From NCBI GenBank assembly GCA_965242505.1, contig OZ251449.1, positions 1,302,001 to 1,366,000 of the forward strand: a stretch of 64,000 bases of DNA, in the 5' to 3' direction. Source of the DNA: UBA2966 sp965242505 (GTDB taxonomy: Bacteria; Pseudomonadota; Alphaproteobacteria; UBA2966). Shown piece after piece: positions 52,917-61,036 of this stretch (position 1 is its first letter; each line of letters opens with the position of its first letter). The notes under the pieces are model-generated. The model saw only the letters and a list, made by a program, of their open reading frames with translations. It ran no database searches and was not told where the DNA came from. The translations under genes and the position numbers were made by a program.

Positions 52917-54541
52917 ACGAGCCTCGACTGCGCGACCGCCGCCTCGATGAACGACGCGAACAACGGGTGGGGGTCGAACGGTTTGGACTTCAGCTCCGGA
53001 TGGAACTGGACCCCGATGAACCACGGGTGGTCCGGAACCTCCAGGATCTCGGGAAGAAGCCCGTCCGGCGATTTGCCCGGAAACACGACGCCGGCCTTGG
53101 CCAGGACGTTTTCGTAGGCGAGATTGACTTCGTAGCGATGGCGGTGGCGCTCGCTGATCCGTTCCTCTCCGTAGATCCCGGAGACCTTGCTGGTCGGACT
53201 GATGACGCAATCGTAGGCGCCGAGGCGCATCGTGCCGCCGACGTCGCCGGTTTCGTCGCGATGCTCCGTCCGCCCGTCCTTCTTCCATTCCGTCATGAGG
53301 CCGATGACCGGATCCTCGCATTCGCCGAACTCGCTGGACCCCGCGCCCGGCAGATCGGCCATGTTCCGGGCCGTTTCGATCACGGCCACCTGCATCCCGA
53401 GGCAGATTCCGAAATAGGGAATCCGGCGTTCCCGGGCGGTCCTGACGGCCGCGATCTTTCCCTCGATGCCGCGCTCGCCGAAACCGCCCGGCACCAGGAT
53501 GCCGTGGACCCCCTCGAGAGGATGGAGGTCGCCGCCCCGTTCGAACGTCTCGGACTCGATCCATTCGACGCCGACCGCGACCCTGTTGGCGATGCCGCCG
53601 TGAACCAGCGCCTCGTCGAGCGACTTGTAGGCGTCCTTGAGACCCGTGTACTTGCCGATCACGGCGATCTTCACCTCGCCCTCGGGCGCCAGGAGCCGGG
53701 CCGCGATGTCCTCCCATCTGCGAAGGTCGGGCTCCGGCGTTTCCGGCATCCCGAAGGCCCGCAGGATCTGGCGGTCCAGTCCGGCCCGGTGGTAGCGGAG
53801 CGGAACCTCGTAGATCGAGTCCACGTCGAGGGCCGGGATCACGGCTTCGTCCCGAACGTTGCAGAACAGCGCGATCTTGGACCGCTCGTTCGCCGGGATT
53901 TCCCGGTCGCACCGGCACAGGAGCACGTCGGGCTGAATCCCGATCCCCCGCAACTCCTTGACCGAGTGCTGCGTGGGTTTCGTCTTCAACTCGCCCGCCG
54001 ACGGAATGTAGGGAAGAAGGGTCAGGTGGACGAAGAGCGCCCGGTCGCGGCCGAGTTCGTTGCCGAGCTGCCTGATCGCCTCGACGAACGGCAATCCCTC
54101 GATGTCGCCGACCGTGCCCCCGATCTCGCACAGCACGAAATCCAGATCTTCCGCGTCGGCGCGGACGAATTCCTTGATCGCGTCCGTGACGTGGGGAATG
54201 ACCTGGACGGTCGCCCCCAGATACGCGCCCTTCCTCTCCCGCGCGATGATGCGCTGATAGAGGCGCCCCGAGGTCACGTTGTCGCTCTGCCGCGCCGCGA
54301 CCCCGGTGAAACGCTCGTAGTGGCCGAGATCGAGATCCGTCTCCGCCCCGTCGTCGGTGACGTACACCTCGCCGTGCTGATAGGGATTCATCGTTCCCGG
54401 ATCGACGTTGAGGTAGGGATCCAGCTTGCGCAGGCGCACCTCGAACCCGCGCGCCTGGAGCACGGCGCCGAGCGCCGCGGAAGCGAGACCTTTTCCCAAC
54501 GAGGAGACGACGCCGCCGGTAATGAAGATGTACCGCGTCAT
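52913..54541 (-). CDS. pyrG: CTP synthase
   Basis: 542 residues. The N-terminal synthetase domain starts MTRYIFITGGVVSSLGKGLA, with QHGEVYVTDDGAETDLDLGHYERF. The C-terminal glutamine amidotransferase has the catalytic Cys in GICLGMQ and a His and Glu near FHPELKSKP. It makes CTP from UTP, and the chain is complete. Confidence 0.97.
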   Translation of the reverse strand: MTRYIFITGGVVSSLGKGLASAALGAVLQARGFEVRLRKLDPYLNVDPGTMNPYQHGEVYVTDDGAETDLDLGHYERFTGVAARQSDNVTSGRLYQRIIARERKGAYLGATVQVIPHVTDAIKEFVRADAEDLDFVLCEIGGTVGDIEGLPFVEAIRQLGNELGRDRALFVHLTLLPYIPSAGELKTKPTQHSVKELRGIGIQPDVLLCRCDREIPANERSKIALFCNVRDEAVIPALDVDSIYEVPLRYHRAGLDRQILRAFGMPETPEPDLRRWEDIAARLLAPEGEVKIAVIGKYTGLKDAYKSLDEALVHGGIANRVAVGVEWIESETFERGGDLHPLEGVHGILVPGGFGERGIEGKIAAVRTARERRIPYFGICLGMQVAVIETARNMADLPGAGSSEFGECEDPVIGLMTEWKKDGRTEHRDETGDVGGTMRLGAYDCVISPTSKVSGIYGEERISERHRHRYEVNLAYENVLAKAGVVFPGKSPDGLLPEILEVPDHPWFIGVQFHPELKSKPFDPHPLFASFIEAAVAQSRLV

Positions 54542-54589
54542 GGACCGCGAACGTACAACAGGAACGCCGCGCCCCCAAGCGAAAGCGGC

Positions 54590-54638
54590 GCGGCGGCGCC
54601 GGACGAAGCCCGCGGACGAGCGGCAGGAGAAATGCGGG
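54590..54638 (-). repeat. Dispersed repeat, short copy 11 (terminus and tail only)
   Basis: GCGGCGCCGGACGAAGCCCG, CGGACGAGCGGCAGGAGAAA then TGCGGG: the complement of copy 3, again without the central palindromes. It ends on the base before the secG stop codon. Confidence 0.78.
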
Positions 54639-54965
54639 CTATCGCGACAGGGGCACGGACGGCCCGCCCGGCTGGCGCGGCGGCGCGCCCGACGCCGGCG
54701 CCTGGGGTTCGGTCTCGATCACCGACGACGGCTCCCGGACCCCGCCGGAGAGGATGGCCAGCATGACGCTGGTCGCGATGAAACAGGTCGCGAGGATCGC
54801 CGTGGCCCGCGTCAGCAGATTGGCGGCGCCGCGGCTGGACATCATGCCGCCGCCGGACCCGCCGCCGCCGATTCCGAGCGCGCCGCCCTCGCTGCGCTGC
54901 AAGAGGATGACTCCCACGAGCGCCAGCGCGAGAAGGATATGGGCCACGAGTATGACCGTGATCAT
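54639..54965 (-). CDS. secG: Preprotein translocase subunit SecG
   Basis: 108 residues: first helix VILVAHILLALALVGVILLQ, the RSEGGALGIGGGG loop with SSRGAANLLTRATAILAT, second helix, and a Pro-rich tail. Its ATG overlaps the tpiA stop by ATGA. The stop codon is directly followed by a repeat terminus. Confidence 0.93.
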   Translation of the reverse strand: MITVILVAHILLALALVGVILLQRSEGGALGIGGGGSGGGMMSSRGAANLLTRATAILATCFIATSVMLAILSGGVREPSSVIETEPQAPASGAPPRQPGGPSVPLSR

Positions 54966-55768
54966 GGCGCATTCGTAGACGAAGCGGCGCGTCCAGGCAA
55001 TTCGCCGCGGCCGAACGCCCGGACGACGGGCCAGAACGTCTCCGCCTTCAGGCTCGCGCCGCCGACCAGGGCCCCGTCGACGTTCTCGATCGCCGCTATC
55101 TCCGCCGCGTTGCCGGGATTCACCGAACCTCCGTAAAGGAGGCGCAGACCGGCCGCATCCGGACCGAACCTCGCCGCGAGCAGGCGCCGCATCGCGCCGT
55201 GCGCGTCGCGGATTTCCCCCGGCGCCGGCGTCCGACCGGTCCCGATGGCCCAGACGGGCTCGTAGGCGACCACCGTGTTCGACGCGCCGGCGCCGTCCGG
55301 AACCGAATTGCCGAGCTGGTCCTCCACCGTCCGAAGCGCCTGCCCCGAATCCCGCTGCGCTTCCGTTTCGCCGACGCACACGATGGGAACGAGACCGGCG
55401 CGGCGCGCCGCGGCGGCCTTCCCGCGCACGACGGAATCGGTTTCCCCGTGGCCGGTCCTCCGTTCCGAATGACCGACGATGACGTAGGCGCAACCGGCGT
55501 CCTCGAGCATCTCGGCGCTGATGTCGCCGGTGTGGGCGCCGCCCGGCCGCGCGTGGCAGTCCTGGCCGCCCAGCGCGATCCGCGAGCCGGCGACGACGGC
55601 GAGAACCGGAAGGATCTGATGCGCCGGCGGACATACGAGAACGTCGCAGGGGGGGCCGCCCTCCGCCGCCGCGCGATCGGCCAGCGCGGACGCGAGCGCG
55701 ACGGCGTCGGCCCTGGCGCCGTTCATCTTCCAGTTGCCCGCGACGAGCGGGTGGAGCGCGCCTGTCAT
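54962..55768 (-). CDS. tpiA: Triosephosphate isomerase
   Basis: 268 residues. GNWKMNG with catalytic K14, VIVGHSERR with the catalytic His, VAYEPVWAIGTGR with the catalytic Glu, and LLYGGSVNPGNAAEI for phosphate binding. Interconverts the triose phosphates. First gene of the block reading to the left. Confidence 0.96.
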   Translation of the reverse strand: MTGALHPLVAGNWKMNGARADAVALASALADRAAAEGGPPCDVLVCPPAHQILPVLAVVAGSRIALGGQDCHARPGGAHTGDISAEMLEDAGCAYVIVGHSERRTGHGETDSVVRGKAAAARRAGLVPIVCVGETEAQRDSGQALRTVEDQLGNSVPDGAGASNTVVAYEPVWAIGTGRTPAPGEIRDAHGAMRRLLAARFGPDAAGLRLLYGGSVNPGNAAEIAAIENVDGALVGGASLKAETFWPVVRAFGRGELPGRAASSTNAP

Positions 55769-55940
55769 GACCGGGAGCTTCCAACGGTTCGTGCCGGCGG
55801 GACGTTGCGGGCGCGAACGCCTTCCGCGGCCGCGCGCGGACTCCGGGTTCCCCGGAGCCCCCCGCCATGCCTCGCCTTATGCCACATCCAGGGACGTTCG
55901 GACAGCCCGCGCGTCCTGTCCGGTTCGCGACGGATTGGCG

Positions 55941-55986
55941 TGGTGCGCCCGCCAGGGATCGAACCTGGGACCCACTGATTAAAAGT
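55941..55986 (-). tRNA. 3' fragment of a tRNA-Lys(UUU) gene, probable att site
   Basis: The minus strand reads ACTTTTAATCAG (anticodon loop with UUU), GTGGGTCCC, then the T arm CCAGGTTCGATCCCTGG and the acceptor strand CGGGCGCACCA. The 5' half of the tRNA (acceptor, D arm, 5' anticodon stem) is absent; the bases beyond 55986 do not pair. Such a 3' fragment next to an integrase is the mark left when an island integrates in a tRNA gene; the intact tRNA should lie at the far end, beyond 64000. Confidence 0.82.
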
Positions 55987-56174
55987 TTCGATTCTTGTCG
56001 TGACAAAGTAGCGACGGAGCGCGCTTGAATGCTATGTATATCACTATTTCAGATAGTTAGGACATTCCCTCCTGTCACACGTGCGCCCCACTGCGCTTCG
56101 ACTCACCGCAATTTGTTTGCCAATTGTTTGCCAGCCTGCTATCGATACCCTACACTGCCCAAGGAATTTCACAC

Positions 56175-57356
56175 ATGGCAAACCGGACGTCCCGCCTCAC
56201 CAAGCGCTCCGTTGACGCCCTCAAGGCCGACGGCGCCGACACCGTCCACTGGGACGGCGAGCTGACCGGCTTCGGCGTGCGCGTGCGACGCTCGGGGCGC
56301 AAGTACTATGTCGTCCAGACCCGCATCGTCGGCAGGCTGCGATGGTTCACCATCGGCCCCCACGGCCCCTTGACCCCGGATCAGGCGCGCGGGCAGGCGT
56401 TGGATATCCTCGCTTGCGCGAAGAAGGGCATCGACCCCCGCGGCGCCGACACTCGGCGCGGGGTCGAGCCCACCATGGCCGATCTGGGCCACAGGTTCCT
56501 GGAGGAGTACGTCCCGGCCCACTGCAAGCCGAGCACGCAGCATGAGTACCGTCGCTTGATGAGGCTGCTCATTGATCCTGCGATTGGAGGGTTTCAGGTT
56601 TCGGAGGTGCAGCGTAAGGACATCGCCACGTTGCATCACGGTATGCGTGATAGGCCCTATCAGGCCAACCGCACACTCGGGGTACTGTCGAAGATGTTTT
56701 CCCTGGCCGAGGTCTGGGGCTGGCGCCCGGGCGGTTCCAACCCGTGCCGCCACGTGAGGCGCTACAGGGAACACAGGCGCGAGCGCTTCCTGTCGCCGGA
56801 AGAGATGACGCGGCTCGGCGAGGTGTTGCGCGAAGCCGAGGCGGAGATGCCATCGGCCGTGGCTGCCTTCCGCTTGCTGCTGCTCACCGGCTGCCGAATG
56901 TCGGAGATCAGGGACTTGCGATGGGAACATGTGAGAGATGATTGCCTTGAGCTTCCCGATAGCAAGACCGGTGGGCGCATCGTGTCGCTCGGACCGGAAG
57001 CCCGCGCCGTGCTGTCTTCCATCTCCCGCGAGGACGGGAACCCTTGGGTCATCGCCGGCAAGCTGCCCAACTCGCATCTGACCGACCTGCAACGCCCCTG
57101 GCAGCGAATCCGCGAGCGAGCCGGGCTCACCGACGTGCGCATCCACGACTTGCGACACTCGTTCGCCTCGCGCGCTTTGGCGCTCGGCGAGAGCCTCACC
57201 ATGATTGGGAAGCTCCTGGGCCACACCCAAGCCCAGACCACGGCGCGCTACGCCCACTTGGCGCGGGACTCCATCCAAACCGCCGCTTCGCGCATCACCA
57301 ACAGCATCGGTGACGACCTGATGGGCAACGATGCGACCGGCAACGCCCAGCCCTGA
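56175..57356 (+). CDS. Tyrosine-type site-specific integrase of the island
   Basis: 393 residues from ATG 56175 (AAGGAATT upstream). The N-terminal arm-binding domain is KYYVVQTRIVGRLRWFTIG. The catalytic domain has Arg in LLLTGCRMSEIRDLRW, HDLRHSFAS, GHTQAQTTARYAH with the His and the nucleophile Tyr. It lies beside the tRNA-Lys fragment and reads into the island. The leader 55987-56174 is AT-richer than the chromosome on the left. Confidence 0.93.
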   Translation: MANRTSRLTKRSVDALKADGADTVHWDGELTGFGVRVRRSGRKYYVVQTRIVGRLRWFTIGPHGPLTPDQARGQALDILACAKKGIDPRGADTRRGVEPTMADLGHRFLEEYVPAHCKPSTQHEYRRLMRLLIDPAIGGFQVSEVQRKDIATLHHGMRDRPYQANRTLGVLSKMFSLAEVWGWRPGGSNPCRHVRRYREHRRERFLSPEEMTRLGEVLREAEAEMPSAVAAFRLLLLTGCRMSEIRDLRWEHVRDDCLELPDSKTGGRIVSLGPEARAVLSSISREDGNPWVIAGKLPNSHLTDLQRPWQRIRERAGLTDVRIHDLRHSFASRALALGESLTMIGKLLGHTQAQTTARYAHLARDSIQTAASRITNSIGDDLMGNDATGNAQP

Positions 57357-57649
57357 CGCGCTCCCTGACCAACACAAAAAATATCTTGTAGATCGCCATT
57401 GCGTCCCACCGTCCCGTCGCCGCCCCTCCCCCCTCCCCTGAGCAACCGGATAGCAAGACACCGCGAACATGCCGCCATCGTGCGGGAGCGCCTGGGACCC
57501 GGGGCGTCTGTCGCCATCGTGGTTCTCGCACTGCGATAGCCGAATGGGGGATGTTCGGAAGGATCGCGAAATCGTCGCGAACGGAAACGGCCGGCGTCGC
57601 GAACCTTCCGAAGAAGGCTCGGCGCGGGATCCCGAGGAAGAGAACGGGT

Positions 57650-57784
57650 CGGGCGAAGCGGCGCGCGATACGGGTGATCCCGAGGCAGATCTGGCCAATC
57701 TGTTCCGCGTCGTCGGCGAGGCGGCACAGGAGAGGAGCAGAGCGGTCGTGTTGTTCGTTGACGAACTTCAGTATCTCGACCAGA
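57650..57784 (+). pseudogene. Fragment of an AAA-family ATPase
   Basis: About 45 residues around DTGDPEADLANLFRVVGEAA and RAVVLFVDELQYLDQ match the region before and including Walker B in a family of stand-alone ATPases (ATP-binding proteins with VLxxDELQYL). There is no Walker A upstream and the frame runs into the antisense of another remnant at 57785. It is a decayed piece, not an expressed gene. Confidence 0.5.
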
Positions 57785-58143
57785 AGGCCGTCCATGATGC
57801 GCGCCACGTCGAGTCCCGCGCGCTCGGGGTCGAGCTTCAGCGCGGCGAAAAACCGCTTCGGCCGGGGCGCGGCGGGCGGTGGTTACGGCGCATCGGGCGA
57901 CGGTTGCGGCGCGTCGGGGTCGGGGTCGCCACCGCTCCCGGCATCGTCCAGCGCCTGGACGTCCAGCGGGTCGGTGGAGTCGTCTCGCGCGGCGCGGCTG
58001 GCATACCGCCGCCAGTCTTCGCCGCGGCGGTCGCGCATGTGCTTCTCGACATAGGGCGCGAGCCCGGCGCGGAGCGCCTCCAGCCCTTCCTCGACCTGCT
58101 GCTTGGCCGCGGCCGCCGGCGTCCCGTCAGCCTTGGCGCTCAT
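57780..58143 (-). pseudogene. HEPN/DUF499-type defence protein, middle deleted
   Basis: 58143 to about 57960 encodes the N-terminal Swt1-type HEPN segment: QQVEEGLEALRAGLAPYVEKH, MRDRRGEDWRRYASRA and DPLDVQAL. A Pro/Asp-rich linker follows with an in-frame TAA at 57883-57885. The same frame then continues PKRFFAALKLDPERAGLDVARIMDGLL, which resembles the C-terminal region of DUF499-type proteins. The large central ATPase part (normally about 700 residues or more) is missing. It abuts the ATPase fragment tail to tail. Confidence 0.6.
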
Positions 58144-58331
58144 TCCACCGCCCCCGCGTCCACCGGTTCGATTCGCCTCTCGTACCGGCGGAAGCCGCGC
58201 GCATCGAAGGTCAAACTGATACGCAACGTTTCCCGCCTCTCGCCGGCTTCGCTCATGCGGAGACGGGCGAGCCGGTGGCCGGGCGCGGCTTCGAAACGGG
58301 CCCGAACCAGAACGTTGGTGTCGAAGAACAT
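58140..58331 (-). pseudogene. PIN-domain (VapC-like) N-terminal stub
   Basis: 63 residues beginning MFFDTNVLVRARFEAAPGHR, the first strand and helix of a PIN domain, followed by RISLTFDARGFRRYERRIEP which is not PIN-like. Its stop overlaps the start of the HEPN fragment (ATGA). Without the other acidic residues it cannot be a nuclease; it looks like a fusion made by deletion. Confidence 0.55.
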
Positions 58332-58339
58332 CCGTCGCC

Positions 58340-58804
58340 TCAATGATCGCCTTCGGGATCGTCCTGCGGCCCGCCGGTCAGACGCCCGGCCTCGTCGTAG
58401 ATCTGTTCGCGGCTGACCGTGAAACCCGGCGGCCAGGATCCGCCCCGAATCGGCGGCCAGAACTCGTCGATGTCGAACCGCCGCCCGCGGGGCGGTTTTC
58501 CGGCTCGCGCGGGCGCGTCCTCCGCGCGCCGGAACACCAACGTCTCCGCCTTGAGGTCGATGGCGCTCGTCCGCCAGCCCGCGGCCTGCCAGGCGAGCGC
58601 ATGGCTGTGTCCGCCGCCCTTTCGCTGGTTCGACCACCAAGGTCGGTACAGACGCGCCGAATCCGGCAGGCGGAAACCCAAGATCGCCTCGACCTCATCG
58701 AAGGAAGCGCGCCATTCCGCCTCGGAACGCGCGGAGAGATGGCGATAGAGCGGAGCGTACTTGCCGCGCGCCGCCGCGTCCCGCACGAGCCCTTCCCGGT
58801 TCAT
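58340..58804 (-). CDS. DUF7662-like small protein
   Basis: 154 residues from ATG 58804 (GGAAGGGAAA ahead). The N-terminal half, YAPLYRHLSARSEAEWRASF then FDEVEAILGFRLPDSARLYRPWWSNQ and HSHALAWQAAGWRTSAIDLKAETLVFRR, matches a small domain often found in phage, toxin or defence neighbourhoods. Function unknown. Nine bases before the PIN stub. Confidence 0.6.
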   Translation of the reverse strand: MNREGLVRDAAARGKYAPLYRHLSARSEAEWRASFDEVEAILGFRLPDSARLYRPWWSNQRKGGGHSHALAWQAAGWRTSAIDLKAETLVFRRAEDAPARAGKPPRGRRFDIDEFWPPIRGGSWPPGFTVSREQIYDEAGRLTGGPQDDPEGDH

Positions 58805-58894
58805 GAGTTTCCCTTCCGACGCCACGGGTTCTGAATTGCTTGCTTGAACATGGGGGCGCCACCGTCGCCAGTCAATGCCGTGGTCCCGGCGCGG

Positions 58895-59242
58895 TCATGC
58901 GCCGTCGCGCCCCCTGAGCGGCAAAGCCTCCTCGCGCAGTCCCGTTTCGGCCTGGATCGCCGCGTCTTCAATCGACGGCCATTCCTGGGCCAGGGAGTTC
59001 CAGACCTGCGCCTCGGCGGCGCGGCCCGTGCGCTCGCAGATGTCGTAGAGACGGTAGGCCAGCAGGCGCGCGGCCTCGCCGTTGTCCGGCCCCATCGCGG
59101 TCAGCAGCCGCGCCGCCGCCTCGCTACCGCCGCCGGACGCCTCCAGCACCCGCGCCAGATGCTGCGCGCATTCCCAATGGATGAGGTAGCGGTCGGCAGT
59201 AGGGTTCCAGTCGGCGGGCAGTTCGTCATCGCTTGTCCGCAA
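58895..59242 (-). pseudogene. C-terminal fragment of a DUF1156-type adenine methylase
   Basis: 115 residues. LIHWECAQHLARVLEASGGG, LLAYRLYDICERTGRAAEAQ and VWNSLAQEWPSI match the extreme C-terminus of large DUF1156 methyltransferases. The catalytic part (about 800 residues) is gone, and the 5' end runs straight into a repeat element. These methylases occur in defence operons with DUF499 proteins, fitting the next remnants. Confidence 0.6.
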
Positions 59243-59419
59243 GCCTCATCCGGCGACGAGGGCGCCGCAGGGTCCGTTCGCGCTCCTCCTCCCTGGCGCG
59301 ACCCCCTCCCGACCCTCCCCCTGCAAGGGGGAGGGAGAACAAAGGGGACGAAGGAGCCGTTGACGCTCCTTTCCCCTGGACAGGGGAGAGGGTGGGAGGG
59401 GGGTGCGACCGGCGGGGCC
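59230..59419 (-). repeat. Dispersed GC-rich repeat, copy 12
   Basis: GCTTGTCCGCAAGCCTCATC, GGCGACGAGGGCGCCGCAGG, CCGTTCGCGCTCC, CCTCCCGACCCTCCCCCTGC, AAGGGGGAGGGAG, then TCCTTTCCCCTGGACAGGGG. It ends at the stop codon of the autotransporter-like gene and starts inside the methylase remnant. Confidence 0.85.
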
Positions 59420-60583
59420 CTACCACCTGATCCGGAGGTCGATCTTGACGCCGTGTTCGGGGTGGGTTGCGGTTTCCTTGCGTTGGGCTTCGAGGCCCAC
59501 GGCGAAGCGCGGCCCCAACTCGAAGCGCGTTCCCAGGCGGTAGCGGCGGTCGCCGTTCTCTTCGTAGCCGAACCCGGCGTGGGGCGTCGCCACCCCGGCC
59601 CCGCGCCAGAACCCGATCCCGTATCCCAACTCCGCCTCCAGGCGCGCCGCGCCCGCGCCACCGCCGTCGGGGGAAGACGACCCGCGCCCCGCGGCACCTT
59701 CGTTCCACAGGCGCGACAGGCCGCTGCCGGCGGCGCCCCAGGACGGCGACACCTCGAACGACAGCCCGCGACCGCCCGGACCCGGCGACAGGCGCGCCGC
59801 GCCCGACGCGCCCCACTCCTCCGCGGCGCCCGCGTGCGCCGCCAGCGTCCGACCCCGCGCCTCCACCGCCAGGCCCCGCGACGGCAGCGTCCATTCGAGG
59901 CCGCCGCCCAACTCCACGCCCGCGCCCGTCGCCCCGTCGCCCCCGTCCCAGCGCACCCCGAACTCCACCGACGGCGTGAGCGCCCCGCCGCCCGGCAGCG
60001 CATACGCCCGGCTCCCCTCCGCCGAGAGCCGCAGGCGCTGCGTCGCCACCGACACCGCCGCGAGCGCCGAGCCGTTGTCGTCCACCGTGTACCGCGTCGC
60101 CTCCCCCGACCCCTTCAGCGCCAGCGTCAGGCCGCCCGCAGACCACACCGGGACCGAGCCGCCCGCCGCCGCGCCCATGAACGCGCTGGCGCCCCTCTGG
60201 ACCCCGAACCGGTCCACGACCTCCGCGTCCGTGATCTCGATCTCGCCCTCGCCGTAGCCCAGCATCCCCCACAGGCGCGCGCCGTCCGGACCCGCCCACC
60301 CCAGATAGGGATGCACCGACGTCATGCGGCTCTCGTGGACGCCCGTGATTGCCGCCTCCCCGCTGCGGTCCGTGTACTCGATCTCGCTCTCGAACCACGA
60401 CGCGCCGACGCCGCCCCGAAGGCGCTCCCCCAGCGGCGCGTCGATGCCGACGTGGGCCGAGAACAGCTCGCCCGACCAGTCCAGGCCCTCGTCGTCCAGC
60501 GCCAGCGACCGCCGGTCCCCCGACCCCCACATCACCGCGCGCCCGGAACCACCGCCGCCGGAACCCGGACCGCCGTCGCCCAT
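59420..60583 (-). CDS. Autotransporter-type beta-barrel domain without passenger
   Basis: 387 residues of alternating strands (WSGELFSAHVGIDAPLGERL, SVHPYLGWAG, TPSVEFGVRWDGGD, ARLEAELGYGIGF, RRYRLGTRFELG) ending in the aromatic residue typical of outer-membrane barrels (DLRIRW). This matches the barrel portion of large autotransporter-like proteins. There is no signal peptide and no passenger; the frame opens only 80-90 bases upstream. It is probably a truncated gene. The TAG stop abuts repeat copy 12. Confidence 0.65.
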   Translation of the reverse strand: MGDGGPGSGGGGSGRAVMWGSGDRRSLALDDEGLDWSGELFSAHVGIDAPLGERLRGGVGASWFESEIEYTDRSGEAAITGVHESRMTSVHPYLGWAGPDGARLWGMLGYGEGEIEITDAEVVDRFGVQRGASAFMGAAAGGSVPVWSAGGLTLALKGSGEATRYTVDDNGSALAAVSVATQRLRLSAEGSRAYALPGGGALTPSVEFGVRWDGGDGATGAGVELGGGLEWTLPSRGLAVEARGRTLAAHAGAAEEWGASGAARLSPGPGGRGLSFEVSPSWGAAGSGLSRLWNEGAAGRGSSSPDGGGAGAARLEAELGYGIGFWRGAGVATPHAGFGYEENGDRRYRLGTRFELGPRFAVGLEAQRKETATHPEHGVKIDLRIRW

Positions 60584-60654
60584 ATCACCGGCAGCACTGG
60601 CGGGAACCGGCCAAACCTCGGTAGACCGGATCGTGAAGTGGCGGATGCTTGATT

Positions 60655-60674
60655 TGTAAGCTGGCGAGGCTTAC
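60655..60674 (+). promoter_or_regulatory. Possible operator before the DUF1778 antitoxin gene
   Basis: GTAAGC-TGGCGAGG-CTTAC: a perfect inverted repeat with arms GTAAGC and GCTTAC, 28 bases before the start codon. DUF1778 antitoxins are ribbon-helix-helix autorepressors, so an operator here is expected. Confidence 0.4.
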
Positions 60675-60701
60675 ATTCTTGATCGGAAGGGAGGTCGTGC
60701 G

Positions 60702-61025
60702 ATGGCGGCCCGACAAGCCAGAACCGAACGTGTGCAGATGCGCATCGACCCCGCGGCAAAGAGCCTGCTGGAGCGCGCCGCGGCATTGTCGAACACGACG
60801 GTATCGGCCTTCATCGTGAGCCACGCGCTCAAGGCCGCCAGCCATCTGATCCGCGAACGCGAGCGGTTCGTCGTCAGCGATCAGGACTGGAACCTGTTCT
60901 TCGATGCCCTTGCTGACCCGCCCGAACCGAACGCCGCACTGCGCAAGGCGTTCGTGGCGCATGACCCTCGATGCTGCGTCGCAACCGGTCATGGTTCAAA
61001 CGTGCGGACACATAGTCTGAACTGA
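60702..61025 (+). CDS. DUF1778 (TacA-like) antitoxin
   Basis: 107 residues; GGGAGG precedes the ATG. The RHH start is RTERVQMRIDPAAKSLLERA, then SNTTVSAFIVSHALKAA and the neutralising tail FFDALADPPEPNAALRKAF. Normal TacA proteins end soon after ALRKAF; here about 20 unrelated residues follow because the toxin gene has been lost and the frame is altered. An antitoxin without its acetyltransferase toxin. Confidence 0.8.
   Translation: MAARQARTERVQMRIDPAAKSLLERAAALSNTTVSAFIVSHALKAASHLIRERERFVVSDQDWNLFFDALADPPEPNAALRKAFVAHDPRCCVATGHGSNVRTHSLN
60961..61020 (+). pseudogene. Possible N-terminal stub of the TacT acetyltransferase toxin
   Basis: ATG 60961 overlaps the antitoxin end and starts MTLDAASQPV, similar to the first residues of TacT-type toxins, then stops after 19 residues. 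The match is very short. Confidence 0.25.
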
Positions 61026-61036
61026 AGGAAGAGAAT

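Noticed and set aside
55941..55986. A functional tRNA gene
   Set aside because: The 5' half including the acceptor and D arms is missing, so it cannot fold.
57295..57807. 170-residue minus-strand frame starting ARIMDGLLVEILKFV
   Set aside because: Only its first few residues belong to the DUF499-like remnant; the rest is the antisense of the ATPase fragment and of the integrase 3' end.
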